A DNA stretch of 64,000 nt from Sphingomonas hankookensis (GCF_022664465.1 NZ_JAKREV010000003.1:248001-312000), one strand, 5' to 3'; shown: positions 8,251-17,997, numbered from the stretch's first letter. Notes: a model not told the origin generated them from the sequence alone. Numbers and translations: made by a program.

Positions 8251-9024
8251 ATGAAACGGAGGATCGCCATTGTCGGTGCGGCATGGCTGGCGCTGGTTGC
8301 CATGCCGGCAGGCGCTCAGGAACGCACCGCGGTGAAGGCAGGGTTCGAACTGCCCAGCGGCAGCGGGAAGACCATCCTCGTCCTCCGCCCGACCGTATCG
8401 GTCGGCGCGCAATCGACCGGCGGGATGTTCGAACCCAATGGCGACTGGACCGACCAGGCGCGCCGCAACATCGAAGCGGCGCTGACCGAACAGCAGCAGC
8501 GCATCGGCAACCGCGTCGTCGCGGCGCCCGAAAGCTATGGCGCCGATGCGCAACTGGTCGAGGAATATGCCGCGCTGTTTGCCGCCGTCTCGCAATCGGT
8601 GATCGACTACCAGTTTTTCGTCGGCAACCGGCTGCCGACCAAGAAGCGCGACAACAAGGCGAACGTGTTCGACTAGTCGCTGGGCAGCGGTATCGCCGCG
8701 CTGCCGGGCGCCAAGGACGCCGACTATGCGCTGTTCCTGTACAATAAGGACGCGTACGGATCGACCGGGCGCAAGCTGTTGCAGGTCGTCGCGCTGCTGG
8801 GCCCCGGCATCGCGGTCAAGTCGGGCGAGCATGCCGGCTATGCCGGGCTGGTCGACCTGCGCACCGGCGAGTTGCTGTGGCTGAACGCCGACAATGCGAT
8901 GGGCGGCGACGTCCGCATGCCCGAGGGCGCACAGAAGCGCGTTGGCCAGTTGCTTGAGGGCCTTCCCGGCAGCACGCCCGCCTCCGCCGCCACGGCAACA
9001 CCGGTCGTCACGGCGCAGCGGTGA
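8251..9024 (+). pseudogene. Secreted protein of unknown function interrupted by an amber codon
   Basis: A signal peptide (MKRRIAIVGAAWLALVAMPA) and 141 residues are read before TAG at 8674-8676. The same frame then continues for 116 sense codons (SLGSGIAALPGAKDADYALF ... to the TGA at 9022-9024), with normal codon use and an end that overlaps the next gene by GTGA. The simplest reading is a one-base TGG to TAG change (FDW*SLG) in a gene of about 257 residues. The N-terminal part could still be made and exported. Restart at TTG 8779 has no clear ribosome site. A sequencing error is the main alternative. The family was not recognised. Confidence 0.8.
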
Positions 9025-10229
9025 AGCGGCTCGCAAAGGGCGCGGCAGGGCTGTGCGCCCTGCTCGCCATCGCGGCCGCCCCGCCCAAACCGGGCGCCGC
9101 ACCGCCACCCCCGCCCTATGCCGGCGTCTACCAGCCGCAAGGCGTCGACGAGATCGGCTTCTGGCGCGAGGCGGACGAGGACGAACGCGCGCTGGCCAAT
9201 GCGCCCGAAGTGATCCGTGACGAGGCGCTCAACGCCTATGTCCGCGGCGTGTTGTGCAGCACGGTCGGCAAGGATCGCTGTGCGGCGACCCGCATCTACC
9301 TGCTGCGCACCCCGGTCTTCAACGCCAGCATGACGCCCAACGGGACGATGCGGGTGTTCAGCGGGCTGTTGCTGCGCGTCCGCAACGAGGCGGAACTGGG
9401 CGCGATCCTCGGCCATGAATTCGGCCATTTCGAACTGCGCCACAGCCTCGCCAAGTTCAAGGCACGCCGGACGGGCAGCGACCTGCTCAGTTGGGCGGCG
9501 GTGTTCGCGTCGATGTCGCCGGGTTATCAGACGCGGTCGAACTTCAACGACCTGCAATGGTCGGTCTATGGCAACCTCTATCGCTACGATCGCAACACGG
9601 AACGCGAGGCCGACCTGCTGGGTCTGGGCTATCTCAATGCTGGCACGCTACGCCCGCAGGCGGCGGCCAGCGTGTGGCGCAATGTGATGGCGGAGGGCGA
9701 GGCGTCGTCACGCGCCCGCGGCCTGTCGAAGCCGCGGTTCGACCAGCTCGCCTTTACCGCGTCGCACCCGCCCAGCGCGGAACGCGCGCTGACGCTGGCG
9801 GCGTTGGCCGATCCGGGCGGTGAAGCGCGTGACGACGGGGCGGCGCGCTATGCGATGGCGCTGGCGCCTTGGTTGCCGATGTTCCTTGACGACCAGATCA
9901 AGCTCAACGATTTCGGCGCCAGCGACTTCCTGATCGCCGAACTGGCCAAGAATGGCTGGACCGCACCGCTGTGGCTGGCACGCGGCGAACTGTACCGCGC
10001 CCGCGGCAATCCCCGCGACCTCGTCATTGCCGCCGAATTCTACACCAACGCGACCACCGCCGACCCAGAGCTGGCCGATGCGTATCGCGGCCTTGGCCTG
10101 TCGCTGCTCAAGACCAGGCGCCCCAGCGAAGGGCGCGTGGCGCTGCGCCGCTATCTCATCCTCAAACCCGATGCGAAGGATGCCGGCATGATCGCGATGC
10201 TGGCGCCGGCCGACCCCAGGGAGCCATGA
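9021..10229 (+). CDS. M48 family metalloprotease with C-terminal TPR-like region
   Basis: 402 residues, secreted (KRLAKGAAGLCALLAIAAAP). The zinc motif HEFGH lies in LGAILGHEFGHFELRHS, and the third ligand is probably the Glu in NTEREADLLGLGY, as in Ste24/BepA-like M48B enzymes. The C-terminal ~110 residues resemble TPR helices (FYTNATTADPELADAYRGLG). A periplasmic quality-control protease like BepA is a plausible role. The GTG start overlaps the preceding stop (GTGA), so translation may depend on reading through the upstream cistron, which now holds a nonsense codon. It overlaps the next gene by 4 bp. Confidence 0.9.
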   Translation: MKRLAKGAAGLCALLAIAAAPPKPGAAPPPPPYAGVYQPQGVDEIGFWREADEDERALANAPEVIRDEALNAYVRGVLCSTVGKDRCAATRIYLLRTPVFNASMTPNGTMRVFSGLLLRVRNEAELGAILGHEFGHFELRHSLAKFKARRTGSDLLSWAAVFASMSPGYQTRSNFNDLQWSVYGNLYRYDRNTEREADLLGLGYLNAGTLRPQAAASVWRNVMAEGEASSRARGLSKPRFDQLAFTASHPPSAERALTLAALADPGGEARDDGAARYAMALAPWLPMFLDDQIKLNDFGASDFLIAELAKNGWTAPLWLARGELYRARGNPRDLVIAAEFYTNATTADPELADAYRGLGLSLLKTRRPSEGRVALRRYLILKPDAKDAGMIAMLAPADPREP

Positions 10230-10831
10230 CCATGTCCACCCGACCGATCCGTACCGCCGCGCTGTCGCTGGCCGCCGCCGCCCTGCTCGCCGTGCCCGTC
10301 GCTGCCAATGGCTATCGCGAAAAGGGCAAGGTGGTGACGATCGCCGGTTCGACGCTCAGCGTCGCACCACCGCGCGACTGGAACCTGTTGTCGATCCGTC
10401 CGGGCAAGAAGGCGGAGACATGGACGCTTGACGGCGAACGGCTGAACGAGATCACCTGGTATGCCGGGATCGCGCCCGACGAACCGCTGATCCGCGAGAC
10501 CAGCCGCAAGCACAAGCCGCTGCCTCGGCTAAAGCAATCGACGCTGATCGCCGAAATCCCCGAACTGCTGGAAGCGACCTATCGCACCGAGCGCTCGGTC
10601 GCCGATTTCGAGCTGACCTCGGCAAAGCCCGATCCGTTCCTCGGGCAACCGGGCATCCGCTTCACCTATGCCTATGTCGACAACGACCATCTGCCGCGCC
10701 GGGGCGAGGCCCGCGCGGCGCTGATCGGCGGGCGGCTGTACCTCGCGACCTTCGATGCGCCGCGGCAGTATTTCTTCGACCGCTCGCTCGCCGATTTTCG
10801 CGCGCTGACCGACGCAGCAACGCTGTCATAG
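10226..10831 (+). CDS. Secreted hypothetical protein
   Basis: 201 residues. The signal peptide (MSTRPIRTAALSLAAAALLA) is followed by a soluble domain with SVAPPRDWNLLSIRPGKKAE and FLGQPGIRFTYAYVD; no known motif was recognised. The ATG at 10226 overlaps the M48 stop (ATGA) and has GGGAG about 4 nt upstream; a second ATG lies two codons on. It is the last gene of the three-gene secreted-protein operon and may be a partner or substrate of the M48 protease. Confidence 0.8.
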   Translation: MTMSTRPIRTAALSLAAAALLAVPVAANGYREKGKVVTIAGSTLSVAPPRDWNLLSIRPGKKAETWTLDGERLNEITWYAGIAPDEPLIRETSRKHKPLPRLKQSTLIAEIPELLEATYRTERSVADFELTSAKPDPFLGQPGIRFTYAYVDNDHLPRRGEARAALIGGRLYLATFDAPRQYFFDRSLADFRALTDAATLS

Positions 10832-10854
10832 ACCGAATCCAGCCATCGAAACGA

Positions 10855-10939
10855 ACGTCATCCCAGCGCAGGCTGGGATATCCCGGTTGTAGCGAGCGAC
10901 AGGAACCGCGCGAGGCCCCAGCCTACGCTGGGGCGACGT
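10855..10939. repeat. Palindromic intergenic repeat, CCCCAGCG-type
   Basis: Left arm cgtcatcccagcgcaggctg, right arm gccccagcctacgctggggc, around a loop with aggaaccgcgcgagg. Same family as 329-410. It separates the convergent secreted-protein operon and the DMT permease. Confidence 0.85.
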
Positions 10940-10969
10940 TCTTGGGCGAATGGCGTCGGGCGCCCGCCC

Positions 10970-11872
10970 TCACCGTTCCGGCGAACGCCGCGCGCTGACG
11001 ATTGCCAGCGCCGCCGCGACCAGCACCGCGCCCAGCGCGTCCATCGTCCCCAGCCGCTCGCCATAGGCCGCCCAGCCGATCGTGCCGCCGACCAGCGGTT
11101 GCAGCAGCAGCGCCAGCCCGACGACCAGCGGGCTGAGATGGCCGAGCGCATAGATCATCAGCCCCTGCCCCGCGATCTGGCTGACCAGCGCCAGCGCCAG
11201 CAGCGGCGTCCAGTCCTGCGGCATGATCCGCTCCCCCAGCGCCATGGCGAGGAACAGCAATGGCAGCACGCCGGCAAGGCTGGAGAGCGCCAGCGCGGGG
11301 AGCGGCGCCATCGTCCGCCGCACGCCGCGCATCGCGATGAAATAGACCGCGTAAAGCACGCCGGCGAGCAGGCAGAACAAATCGCCCGCCAGGTTGCGCG
11401 ACGACAGTTCGGCGGAGCGGCCGAGCAGCAACATGCCGCCGATTGCCGCCAGCAGCAGCGCCATTCCCTGCGCCCGCGTCGGCCAGCGCCGCATCGCGAT
11501 GAAGCCATAGATCGGGAAGATCAGCACCGCGCAATTGCCGAACAGCGTGGCGTTGGCCAGCGTCGTCCGATGGATGCCGATATGCCAGCTGCCCAGATCG
11601 GCGGCAAAGGCGATCCCGCCGATCAGCAGCGGTACCAGCAACGCTCCGCCCCGCAGCATCGCCCGCCGGTCGGTCCATGCCCCCACCGCCAGCAACACCG
11701 GCAGCGCCAGTGCGATCCGCCAGAATCCCGCGGCGACCGGCCCGGTATCCGCCATGCGCACGAACCACGGCCCGAACGCCAGCGCGATATTGGCGACCAC
11801 GACGGCGACGATCGCGCCGCGTGGCGTTCTTTGTGACAGGATATTATTTGTTTCAGGCGTTACCGGCTGCAT
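10970..11872 (-). CDS. EamA/DMT family permease
   Basis: 300 residues with about ten membrane helices in two EamA repeats (one around AIVAVVVANIALAFGPWFVR, the second around LAGDLFCLLAGVLYAVYFIA). These drug/metabolite transporters usually export amino acids or small metabolites; substrate unknown. It ends in a basic tail (SARRSPER). It is divergent from the ene-reductase, with 68 bp between starts. Confidence 0.9.
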   Translation of the reverse strand: MQPVTPETNNILSQRTPRGAIVAVVVANIALAFGPWFVRMADTGPVAAGFWRIALALPVLLAVGAWTDRRAMLRGGALLVPLLIGGIAFAADLGSWHIGIHRTTLANATLFGNCAVLIFPIYGFIAMRRWPTRAQGMALLLAAIGGMLLLGRSAELSSRNLAGDLFCLLAGVLYAVYFIAMRGVRRTMAPLPALALSSLAGVLPLLFLAMALGERIMPQDWTPLLALALVSQIAGQGLMIYALGHLSPLVVGLALLLQPLVGGTIGWAAYGERLGTMDALGAVLVAAALAIVSARRSPER

Positions 11873-11940
11873 GAGGTCCCCTACCGCCCTATCTTTTCGC
11901 AGTCGCCTGTATTTCCATTACCCTCAGGAGTTTTCGTATA

Positions 11941-13029
11941 ATGCCCAGCCTGTTCGATCCGATTACCCTGGGGGATATCGCCGCGCCCAACCGCGTGCTG
12001 ATGGCGCCGCTGACCCGTGGGCGCGCGACGCGCGAGCATGTGCCGACCGCGATCATGGCGGAATATTATGCCCAGCGCGCGTCCGCCGGCCTGCTCATTT
12101 CCGAAGGGACCGGCATCAGCCGCGAAGGGCTGGGCTGGCCGTTCGCGCCGGGGCTGTGGACCGACGAACAGGTCGAAGCGTGGAAGCCGATTACTGACGC
12201 GGTCCACGCCGCCGGCGGCCGGATCGTGACGCAGCTGTGGCATATGGGCCGGGTGGTCCATCCCGATTATCTGGACGGTGCCGCACCGCTGTCGTCGTCG
12301 GACACGACCGCGCCGGGCAAGGCGCATACCTATGACGGCAAGAAGCCGTACGAAGCCGCGCGCGCCGCGACGCGCGACGATATCGCCCGCGTCCTCGACG
12401 ATTATGCGCGTGCGGCGCGCAATGCGAAGGCCGCCGGGTTCGATGGCGTGCAGCTGCACGCCGCCAATGGCTATCTGATCGACCAGTTCCTGCGCGACGG
12501 CGCCAACCTGCGCGACGACGATTACGGCGGCAGCCCGGAGAACCGCATCCGCCTGCTCGGCGAAGTCGTCGACCGGCTGATCGGCGAAGTGGGCGCCGGG
12601 CGCACCTCGGTCCGCTTCTCGCCCAATGGCGATACGCAGGGCGTGATCGACAGCGATCCGGCGTCGGTCTTCGTGCCTGCCGCCAGGCTGCTGTCGGACA
12701 AGGGCATCGGCTTCCTCGAACTGCGCGAACCAGGCCCCGACGGCACGTTCGGCAGCGCGACCCAGCCGCGCGTGTCGCCCGAGATCCGCAAGGTCTTTGC
12801 CGGCCCGCTGGTCCTGAACCAGGACTATGACGGTGCCAACGCGCAGGCCGAACTGGATGGCGGCGTCGCCGATGCGATCGCGTTCGGCCGGCCGTTCCTT
12901 GCCAATCCCGACCTGCCCGCACGGCTGGAACAGGGCGCGCCGCTCACGAAGGACGAGATGGCGACGTGGTATTCGCACGGGCCGGAGGGGTATACCGACT
13001 ATCCGACGCTGGCGCACGAAGTGGCCTGA
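11941..13029 (+). CDS. Old yellow enzyme family ene-reductase (NemA/OYE-like)
   Basis: 362 residues, FMN-dependent TIM barrel. It begins MPSLFDPITLGDIAAPNRVL. The active-site His/Asn/Tyr group is in GFDGVQLHAANGYLIDQF, with flavin-binding elements QLWHMGR and AFGRPFLANPDL. It reduces activated C=C bonds of unsaturated carbonyls or nitro compounds with NAD(P)H. CAGGAG lies about 10 nt upstream of the ATG. No adjacent TetR/NemR-type repressor was found. Confidence 0.94.
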   Translation: MPSLFDPITLGDIAAPNRVLMAPLTRGRATREHVPTAIMAEYYAQRASAGLLISEGTGISREGLGWPFAPGLWTDEQVEAWKPITDAVHAAGGRIVTQLWHMGRVVHPDYLDGAAPLSSSDTTAPGKAHTYDGKKPYEAARAATRDDIARVLDDYARAARNAKAAGFDGVQLHAANGYLIDQFLRDGANLRDDDYGGSPENRIRLLGEVVDRLIGEVGAGRTSVRFSPNGDTQGVIDSDPASVFVPAARLLSDKGIGFLELREPGPDGTFGSATQPRVSPEIRKVFAGPLVLNQDYDGANAQAELDGGVADAIAFGRPFLANPDLPARLEQGAPLTKDEMATWYSHGPEGYTDYPTLAHEVA

Positions 13030-13040
13030 CCGAACCCGTA

Positions 13041-13134
13041 CGTCACTCCCGCGCAGGCGGGAGTCCATACACGCTGACGTCGTGATCGCGTCGCATCGTT
13101 GGCGTCTATGGATTCCCGCCTGCGCGGGAATGAC
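13041..13134. repeat. Palindromic intergenic repeat, ATTCCCGCG-type (well preserved)
   Basis: Left arm cgtcactcccgcgcaggcgg, right arm cccgcctgcgcgggaatgac, with inner GTCCATACACGCTGACG facing GGCGTCTATGG. This is the best-preserved copy of the second family. It lies between convergent OYE and GIN-domain genes. Confidence 0.85.
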
Positions 13135-13143
13135 GAAGCGGAG

Positions 13144-13824
13144 CTACCCGCACCGCACCGTCGCCGTCCCCTGCGTCCGGCATTTGGGCGTGCCCGCGAC
13201 GCTGACCGCGCCCGATCCCAGCGCGGTCACGTCGGCGGTGTAGCGGGCGCGGTAGGTGCCGCCGCCCGCCCCCTCGCTGCGCACCAGCAGCGTGTCGATC
13301 GCGAGGTTCGCGGCGTCGACGGTGCCGGGGCCGTTGACCATGAAGCGCCCCTGCCCGCCGCGCCCGGCCAGCGTCAGCTTGCCCGCGCCGATCACCATCG
13401 CGCTGAACTGGGTGGCGTCGACCGCGCCGACCTCGATCATACCGTCGCCGGTCAGCGCGATGTCGACGCGCGGGCCGGTCATACGATCGACGCGCAACCG
13501 CCCCGATCCGCGTACCGCCGCGCCGACGATGCGGTCGCTCGACAGCTCGATGGCGAGCGGGCGGGCCGATGCCTGTTCGGGGCGGCCGCGATCGTCGCGT
13601 GTCGGGGCGACGACCAGCGTCTGCCCGTCGACGCGGACCTGCACCGCATCGATCGCGGCGGGATCGCCGACGACGCGCCCGGATACCGACGATCCCGCCG
13701 TCACCGTGACGGTGAACGGCCCGTCGATCCGCACCCGGTCGAACCCGGTCAGCATCAGCCGCTTCTCGGCCTCGGGCGGCGAAGCGGGCGCGAGCAGCGC
13801 GGCGGCGATCAGGGCAGCGAACAT
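13144..13824 (-). CDS. GIN-domain (DUF2807) secreted protein
   Basis: 226 residues with an N-terminal signal-like helix and a right-handed beta-helix-like GIN (putative auto-transporter adhesin head) domain. Typical lines are FDRVRIDGPFTVTVTAG, IVGAAVRGSGRLRVDRMTG and VRSEGAGGGTYRARYTADVT. It ends with a Cys pair (PKCRTQGTATVRCG). Role unknown; the family is thought to act at the envelope. A second GIN protein lies at 36595-37311. Confidence 0.85.
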   Translation of the reverse strand: MFAALIAAALLAPASPPEAEKRLMLTGFDRVRIDGPFTVTVTAGSSVSGRVVGDPAAIDAVQVRVDGQTLVVAPTRDDRGRPEQASARPLAIELSSDRIVGAAVRGSGRLRVDRMTGPRVDIALTGDGMIEVGAVDATQFSAMVIGAGKLTLAGRGGQGRFMVNGPGTVDAANLAIDTLLVRSEGAGGGTYRARYTADVTALGSGAVSVAGTPKCRTQGTATVRCG

Positions 13825-13867
13825 CCCCCTGCATCCCCCGCCGCAGCGCCTTTGGCAAGCGGCGCGA

Positions 13868-16300
13868 TTACTGCGCAGGCGCGACCGGAGCGGCAGCCTT
13901 GGGCTTCACATAGCGATCGAGCCAGTCGGTCATCTGCCACAGCGTTTCGCCGGTCGATTCGAGCGCGCGATAGCCATGCGCTTCGTTCGGCAGCACGACA
14001 TAGCGGACCGTCGCGCCATTGCCCTTCAACGCCGCATACATCCGCTCCGACTGGATCGGGAAGGTGCCACTATTGTCGTCCGCCGCACCGTGGATCAGCA
14101 GGATCGGCTCCTTGATCCGGTTGGCATAGGTGAACGGGCTCATCTCGGTATAGGTCGGCGTCGCCTGCCAATAGGTGCGCTGTTCCGCCTGGAACCCGAA
14201 CGGGGTCAGCGTGCGGTTATACGCACCCGACCGGGCGATGCCGGCGCGGAACAGATCGGTGTGTGCCAACAAGTTTGCGGTCATGAACGCGCCATAGCTG
14301 TGCCCGCCCACCGCCATGCGGGTGCGGTCGCCGATGCCCAGCTTCACCACCGCGTCGACCGCCGCCTGCGCATCCTCCCGCAGCTGCTTCACATAGGTAT
14401 CGTTGGCCTCCGCCCCGCCTTCGCCGATGATCGGCATCGCCGGGTTGTCGAGGATCGCATAGCCCTGCGTCAGCAGGAAAAGGTGGCTGATCCCGCGTGG
14501 GCGGACGAAGCGGTTGCCCTGATCGACCGTCTGCCCGGCAACCTTCGCATCGGTATATTCGGCCGGATACGCCCAGAGCAGCGTCGGTAGCGGCCCGTCG
14601 CGCTTCGCGTCATAGCCGGCGGGCAGGTACAGCGATCCCGACAGCGGCAGGCCGTCGGCGCGGTTATAGGTGATCGTCTGCTGCTTCACCCCGGCAAAGA
14701 CCGGCGCGGGATCGGCGAAGTCAGTGATCGGCCGCGCCTTACCGCCTTTCACCCCACGCAGCATGTAATTGGGGGCGAGCTTCGCGCTTTCGCGCCGGGT
14801 CAGCATCCGTGTGCCCTGGTCGTCGAGCAGCGCCACGACGGTTTCGTAATAGGGCGCCTGCGCGGTCCACAGCCGCTTCTGCTCGCCGCCGGCGACGGGC
14901 ATCAGGCCAAGGAACGGGAAGGCGCCCGCCTTGGTCGCGCCATCACCGGTCATGTAGACCGCGTCGCGCGCCGGCGTAAAGCGCATCACCGGCTTGCCCG
15001 CCGCATTCTCCTCGGTCATCGGCATGCCGGGGTCGCCATATTGGTCCTGATAGTTGCGCGTCAGCAGCGCGCGGGTCTGGCCCGGCCGCGCTGGCGACAC
15101 GCCGATGCGGTGTTCGGTGCGCGTGCGCCATTCGCGGTCGACGACCAGCGCGAAATCGTCATTGCCCCACAGGATGCCGCCATAGCGTGCCGGGGTCTGC
15201 GCCAGTTCGACCGGTGCGGCGGAAAACGGTGCGCTCTGCATCAGGATGCGGTCGTGGAACGCGACCTTCGCCTTGGGATCGCCGCCGTCCAGCGCCTCAG
15301 CCCACACCAACGTCGCAGGCGCGTCGGCCCGCCACGTCGCCTCGCGCGGGCCTTTCACCGTCGCGTCGAAATCGACCGGCAGGTCGTCGGCGAGCGGCCG
15401 GTCGACCAAGGTCTTCACCGGCTGTCCGTCGATCGTCACCACGGCGATCTCGGTCGGGAAATAGCTGGCGGGCAGCAAATAGGAATAGGGCCGCTTCAAC
15501 CGTTCGGTCAGCAGGTAGCGACCATCGGGCGACACGCTGAAATCGGTGATCAGCCCCGGCTGCCCGATCGGGCGCGCGGTGCCGGCAAGGTCGATTCGCA
15601 CCAGCTGCCCGGTGAAATAATGGTCGAACAGCGCCTCGTCATAGGCGTTGCGCAACAAATCCTCATAGGTGCGCGCCGCCGACATACGGCCCATGCTCTC
15701 CTGCACCACCGGCCCGGCGGGCGTGGTGGAGGCGACCGGTGCCGCGCCACGGCCGGTCGGGACGACATAGGCGATCAAGGCCTGACTGTCGGGCGTCCAC
15801 GCGAACGGCGTGCCCAACGTGCCGTTCAGCCCGCTCGCCACCCGCCGCGCGGCGCCGCTCCGCTCGGCGATCCACAGCGACAGCCCGTTCGGCTCCTGTG
15901 CATAGAAAGCCAGCCGCGCACCGTCGGGCGACCAGTCGGGCGCGGCGAAGCGCGTGCCCGCGGGCAGTTGCACCTCCACCGTGCGACCGGTCGCGATATC
16001 CTTGAAGCCCAGCGCATTGAGCCACTGGACCCGCATCTCCGCCTGCCCGTTGGTCGCGGGATCGATGCGATAGCCGGCAAGGCGCAGGATCGGCTTCGAC
16101 AGATTGGCGATGCTCGGCAGGTTCTCGCGCCCGAGGATGGCAAGCGTGCGGTGATCGGGGCTGACCGCGACCGCCGGGGTCGGCGGAGCTTCGAGGATTT
16201 TGGCGATCGCATCGGGTGCCCGGTGATAGGCGGTGCCCGGCTCCTGCGCCGAAGCGGTGGAGGCGAGCAGGAAAGCAACCAGACAGGCACCGACGCGCAT
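13868..16300 (-). CDS. Secreted S9 family (prolyl oligopeptidase-like) serine peptidase
   Basis: 810 residues: signal peptide (MRVGACLVAFLLASTASAQE), a beta-propeller region with WD40-like lines (PDWSPDGARLAFYAQE, TDFSVSPDGRYLLTERL), and a C-terminal alpha/beta-hydrolase domain. The nucleophile is in VGGHSYGAFMTANLL, the Asp probably in ILLIHGAADDNSGTFP and the His in LPNEAHGY. It closely resembles glutamyl endopeptidase/S9C-type enzymes of sphingomonads. It probably digests peptides in the periplasm. A 43-bp gap separates it from the GIN gene downstream on the same strand. Confidence 0.92.
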   Translation of the reverse strand: MRVGACLVAFLLASTASAQEPGTAYHRAPDAIAKILEAPPTPAVAVSPDHRTLAILGRENLPSIANLSKPILRLAGYRIDPATNGQAEMRVQWLNALGFKDIATGRTVEVQLPAGTRFAAPDWSPDGARLAFYAQEPNGLSLWIAERSGAARRVASGLNGTLGTPFAWTPDSQALIAYVVPTGRGAAPVASTTPAGPVVQESMGRMSAARTYEDLLRNAYDEALFDHYFTGQLVRIDLAGTARPIGQPGLITDFSVSPDGRYLLTERLKRPYSYLLPASYFPTEIAVVTIDGQPVKTLVDRPLADDLPVDFDATVKGPREATWRADAPATLVWAEALDGGDPKAKVAFHDRILMQSAPFSAAPVELAQTPARYGGILWGNDDFALVVDREWRTRTEHRIGVSPARPGQTRALLTRNYQDQYGDPGMPMTEENAAGKPVMRFTPARDAVYMTGDGATKAGAFPFLGLMPVAGGEQKRLWTAQAPYYETVVALLDDQGTRMLTRRESAKLAPNYMLRGVKGGKARPITDFADPAPVFAGVKQQTITYNRADGLPLSGSLYLPAGYDAKRDGPLPTLLWAYPAEYTDAKVAGQTVDQGNRFVRPRGISHLFLLTQGYAILDNPAMPIIGEGGAEANDTYVKQLREDAQAAVDAVVKLGIGDRTRMAVGGHSYGAFMTANLLAHTDLFRAGIARSGAYNRTLTPFGFQAEQRTYWQATPTYTEMSPFTYANRIKEPILLIHGAADDNSGTFPIQSERMYAALKGNGATVRYVVLPNEAHGYRALESTGETLWQMTDWLDRYVKPKAAAPVAPAQ

Positions 16301-16372
16301 GCATAACCCCTTATTGTCGTTTGGGGCATCCTGCCACGCGCGCCGCGCCTCCGCCAGCCGTGCGGCGGTGCC

Positions 16373-17740
16373 TCAGCCCGTACGGAACACCGTCTTCAGG
16401 TTCATGAACTCGTGCAGCCCGAACGGTCCGAGCTCGCGGCCATGGCCCGATCGCTTGATGCCGCCGAACGGCGCCTCGGGCGACGATGCCAGCATCTGGT
16501 TGATCGCGGTCATCCCCGCTTCGATATCGCGGACGAAGCGGTCCTGCTCACCCTCATCATTGGTCCATACCGACGATCCGAGGCCGAAGGGGATGTCATT
16601 GGCGATGCGGATCGCGTCGTCGATATCGGCAGCGCGGAACAACATCGCGATCGGTCCGAAGATTTCCTCGGCCATCAGCGGACTGTCGGGGGATATGTCG
16701 GTTAGGATACCGGCGGTCAGATAGGCGCCGGGCAGGTCGGGCCGTTCGCCGCCGACCAACAGTGTCGCGCCCTGCCGCTTCGCCTCGGCGATCTGCTCGA
16801 TCACCGTATCGCGCTGTTCGAAGCTCGACAGCGGCCCCATGTCGCTGGCCGGGTCCATCGGGTCGCCCGCCTGCACCGCGCGCATCGCGTCGGCGAATTT
16901 GGCGAGGAACGCGTCGTAAATATCGGCATGCACGATCATCCGCTTGCCGCAGATGCACGACTGGCCGCTATTCTGCACCCGTGCCGTCACCGCCGCCTTC
17001 ACCACGGCGTCGAGATCGGCCGACGGCATCACCACGAACGGGTCCGACCCGCCCAGTTCCAGCACGACCTTCTTCAAGTGGCGCCCGGCCTGTTCGGCAA
17101 CCGCGACGCCCGCCCCCTCGCTGCCGGTCAGCGTCACCGCGACGACCCGGTCGTCGGCGATGATGTCGCCGACCGCGTCCGACCGGATGGCGAGGTTCTG
17201 GAACAGCCCCTCGGGCGCACCGGCATCGCGCACCATCTCCTCCATCAGCCCGGCAACGCCCTGCACGATGCTGGCATGTTTGAGCAGGCCGACATTGCCC
17301 GCAAGGATAGTGGGCGCGAGGAAGCGTACCGCCTGCCAATAGGGGAAGTTCCACGGCATGATCGCCAGCACCGGCCCCTGCGGCAGCCAGTTCACTTCGG
17401 CGGTGCCACCATTGCCCAACGGGTAGGATTGCGGTTCGAGCATCGCCGGCCCGTGTTGCGCATAATGGCGGAACGCGGCGGCGCATTTCTCCACCTCGGC
17501 CACCGCCGATTTCAGCGTCTTGCCCATTTCCTGCGTCGCCATCCGCGCCAGCCGGTCCTTGTTCGCGTCGTAGCGATCGGCGATCCGTTCGAGCAGCGCG
17601 ACGCGATCCGCGATCGGCGTCGTCCGCCACGCAGCATAGGCCTGTGCCGCCAGCGCCAGCTTCGCCTCGACCTCCGGCGCGCTCAGGACGGGATGGGTCG
17701 CGATCTGCTGACCGGTCGCGGGATTGACGCTTTTGAACAT
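16373..17740 (-). CDS. NAD(P)-dependent succinate-semialdehyde dehydrogenase (ALDH superfamily)
   Basis: 455 residues. It starts MFKSVNPATGQQIATHPVLS. The motif APTILAGNVGLLKHA contacts cofactor, the general-base Glu is in LELGGSDPFVV and the catalytic Cys in NSGQSCICGKRM. The compact length matches the Sad/GabD1-type succinate-semialdehyde dehydrogenases, which oxidise the semialdehyde to succinate in the GABA route. Specificity is inferred. I used the ATG at 17740, where similarity begins; a longer upstream frame runs into a promoter region. Confidence 0.9.
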   Translation of the reverse strand: MFKSVNPATGQQIATHPVLSAPEVEAKLALAAQAYAAWRTTPIADRVALLERIADRYDANKDRLARMATQEMGKTLKSAVAEVEKCAAAFRHYAQHGPAMLEPQSYPLGNGGTAEVNWLPQGPVLAIMPWNFPYWQAVRFLAPTILAGNVGLLKHASIVQGVAGLMEEMVRDAGAPEGLFQNLAIRSDAVGDIIADDRVVAVTLTGSEGAGVAVAEQAGRHLKKVVLELGGSDPFVVMPSADLDAVVKAAVTARVQNSGQSCICGKRMIVHADIYDAFLAKFADAMRAVQAGDPMDPASDMGPLSSFEQRDTVIEQIAEAKRQGATLLVGGERPDLPGAYLTAGILTDISPDSPLMAEEIFGPIAMLFRAADIDDAIRIANDIPFGLGSSVWTNDEGEQDRFVRDIEAGMTAINQMLASSPEAPFGGIKRSGHGRELGPFGLHEFMNLKTVFRTG

Positions 17741-17930
17741 GGCGGGCCCTCGAATTAGTGTCCGGCGAACCGGAATCGGCATCAGAACGTCGCTGCGCCA
17801 TGCACGGTTGCAGCAAGCGGCGATCGCCATTTGCCAAGCATTGGCGTGGATTGCGCGACTCTGGCGGCAAATCCCACATCTACGTTTGTAGTCTTTGCGT
17901 AAGTCATTGTAATTGCTTATCGCGAAAAAC

Positions 17931-17946
17931 TGGCACGGTCGCTGCA
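17931..17946 (+). promoter_or_regulatory. Sigma-54-type (-24/-12) promoter of the first small secreted protein
   Basis: TGGCACGGTCGCTGCA contains GG-N10-GC and matches the sigma-54 consensus TGGCAC-N5-TTGC at all but one of the key positions. It lies 51 bp before the ATG at 17998. The same 16-mer and the leader after it recur at 32238 before the paralogous gene, which argues that it is functional. Confidence 0.7.
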
Positions 17947-17997
17947 ATGTAGTTGGCATCACCGGAAACAACCCGGAACGCACAGGGAGACAGCATC

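Noticed and set aside
6889..9108. Long antisense open frame opposite the aminotransferase and the broken secreted gene
   Set aside because: Composition is typical of antisense shadow (His/Arg/Gln-rich) with no motif. The sense genes have clear families.
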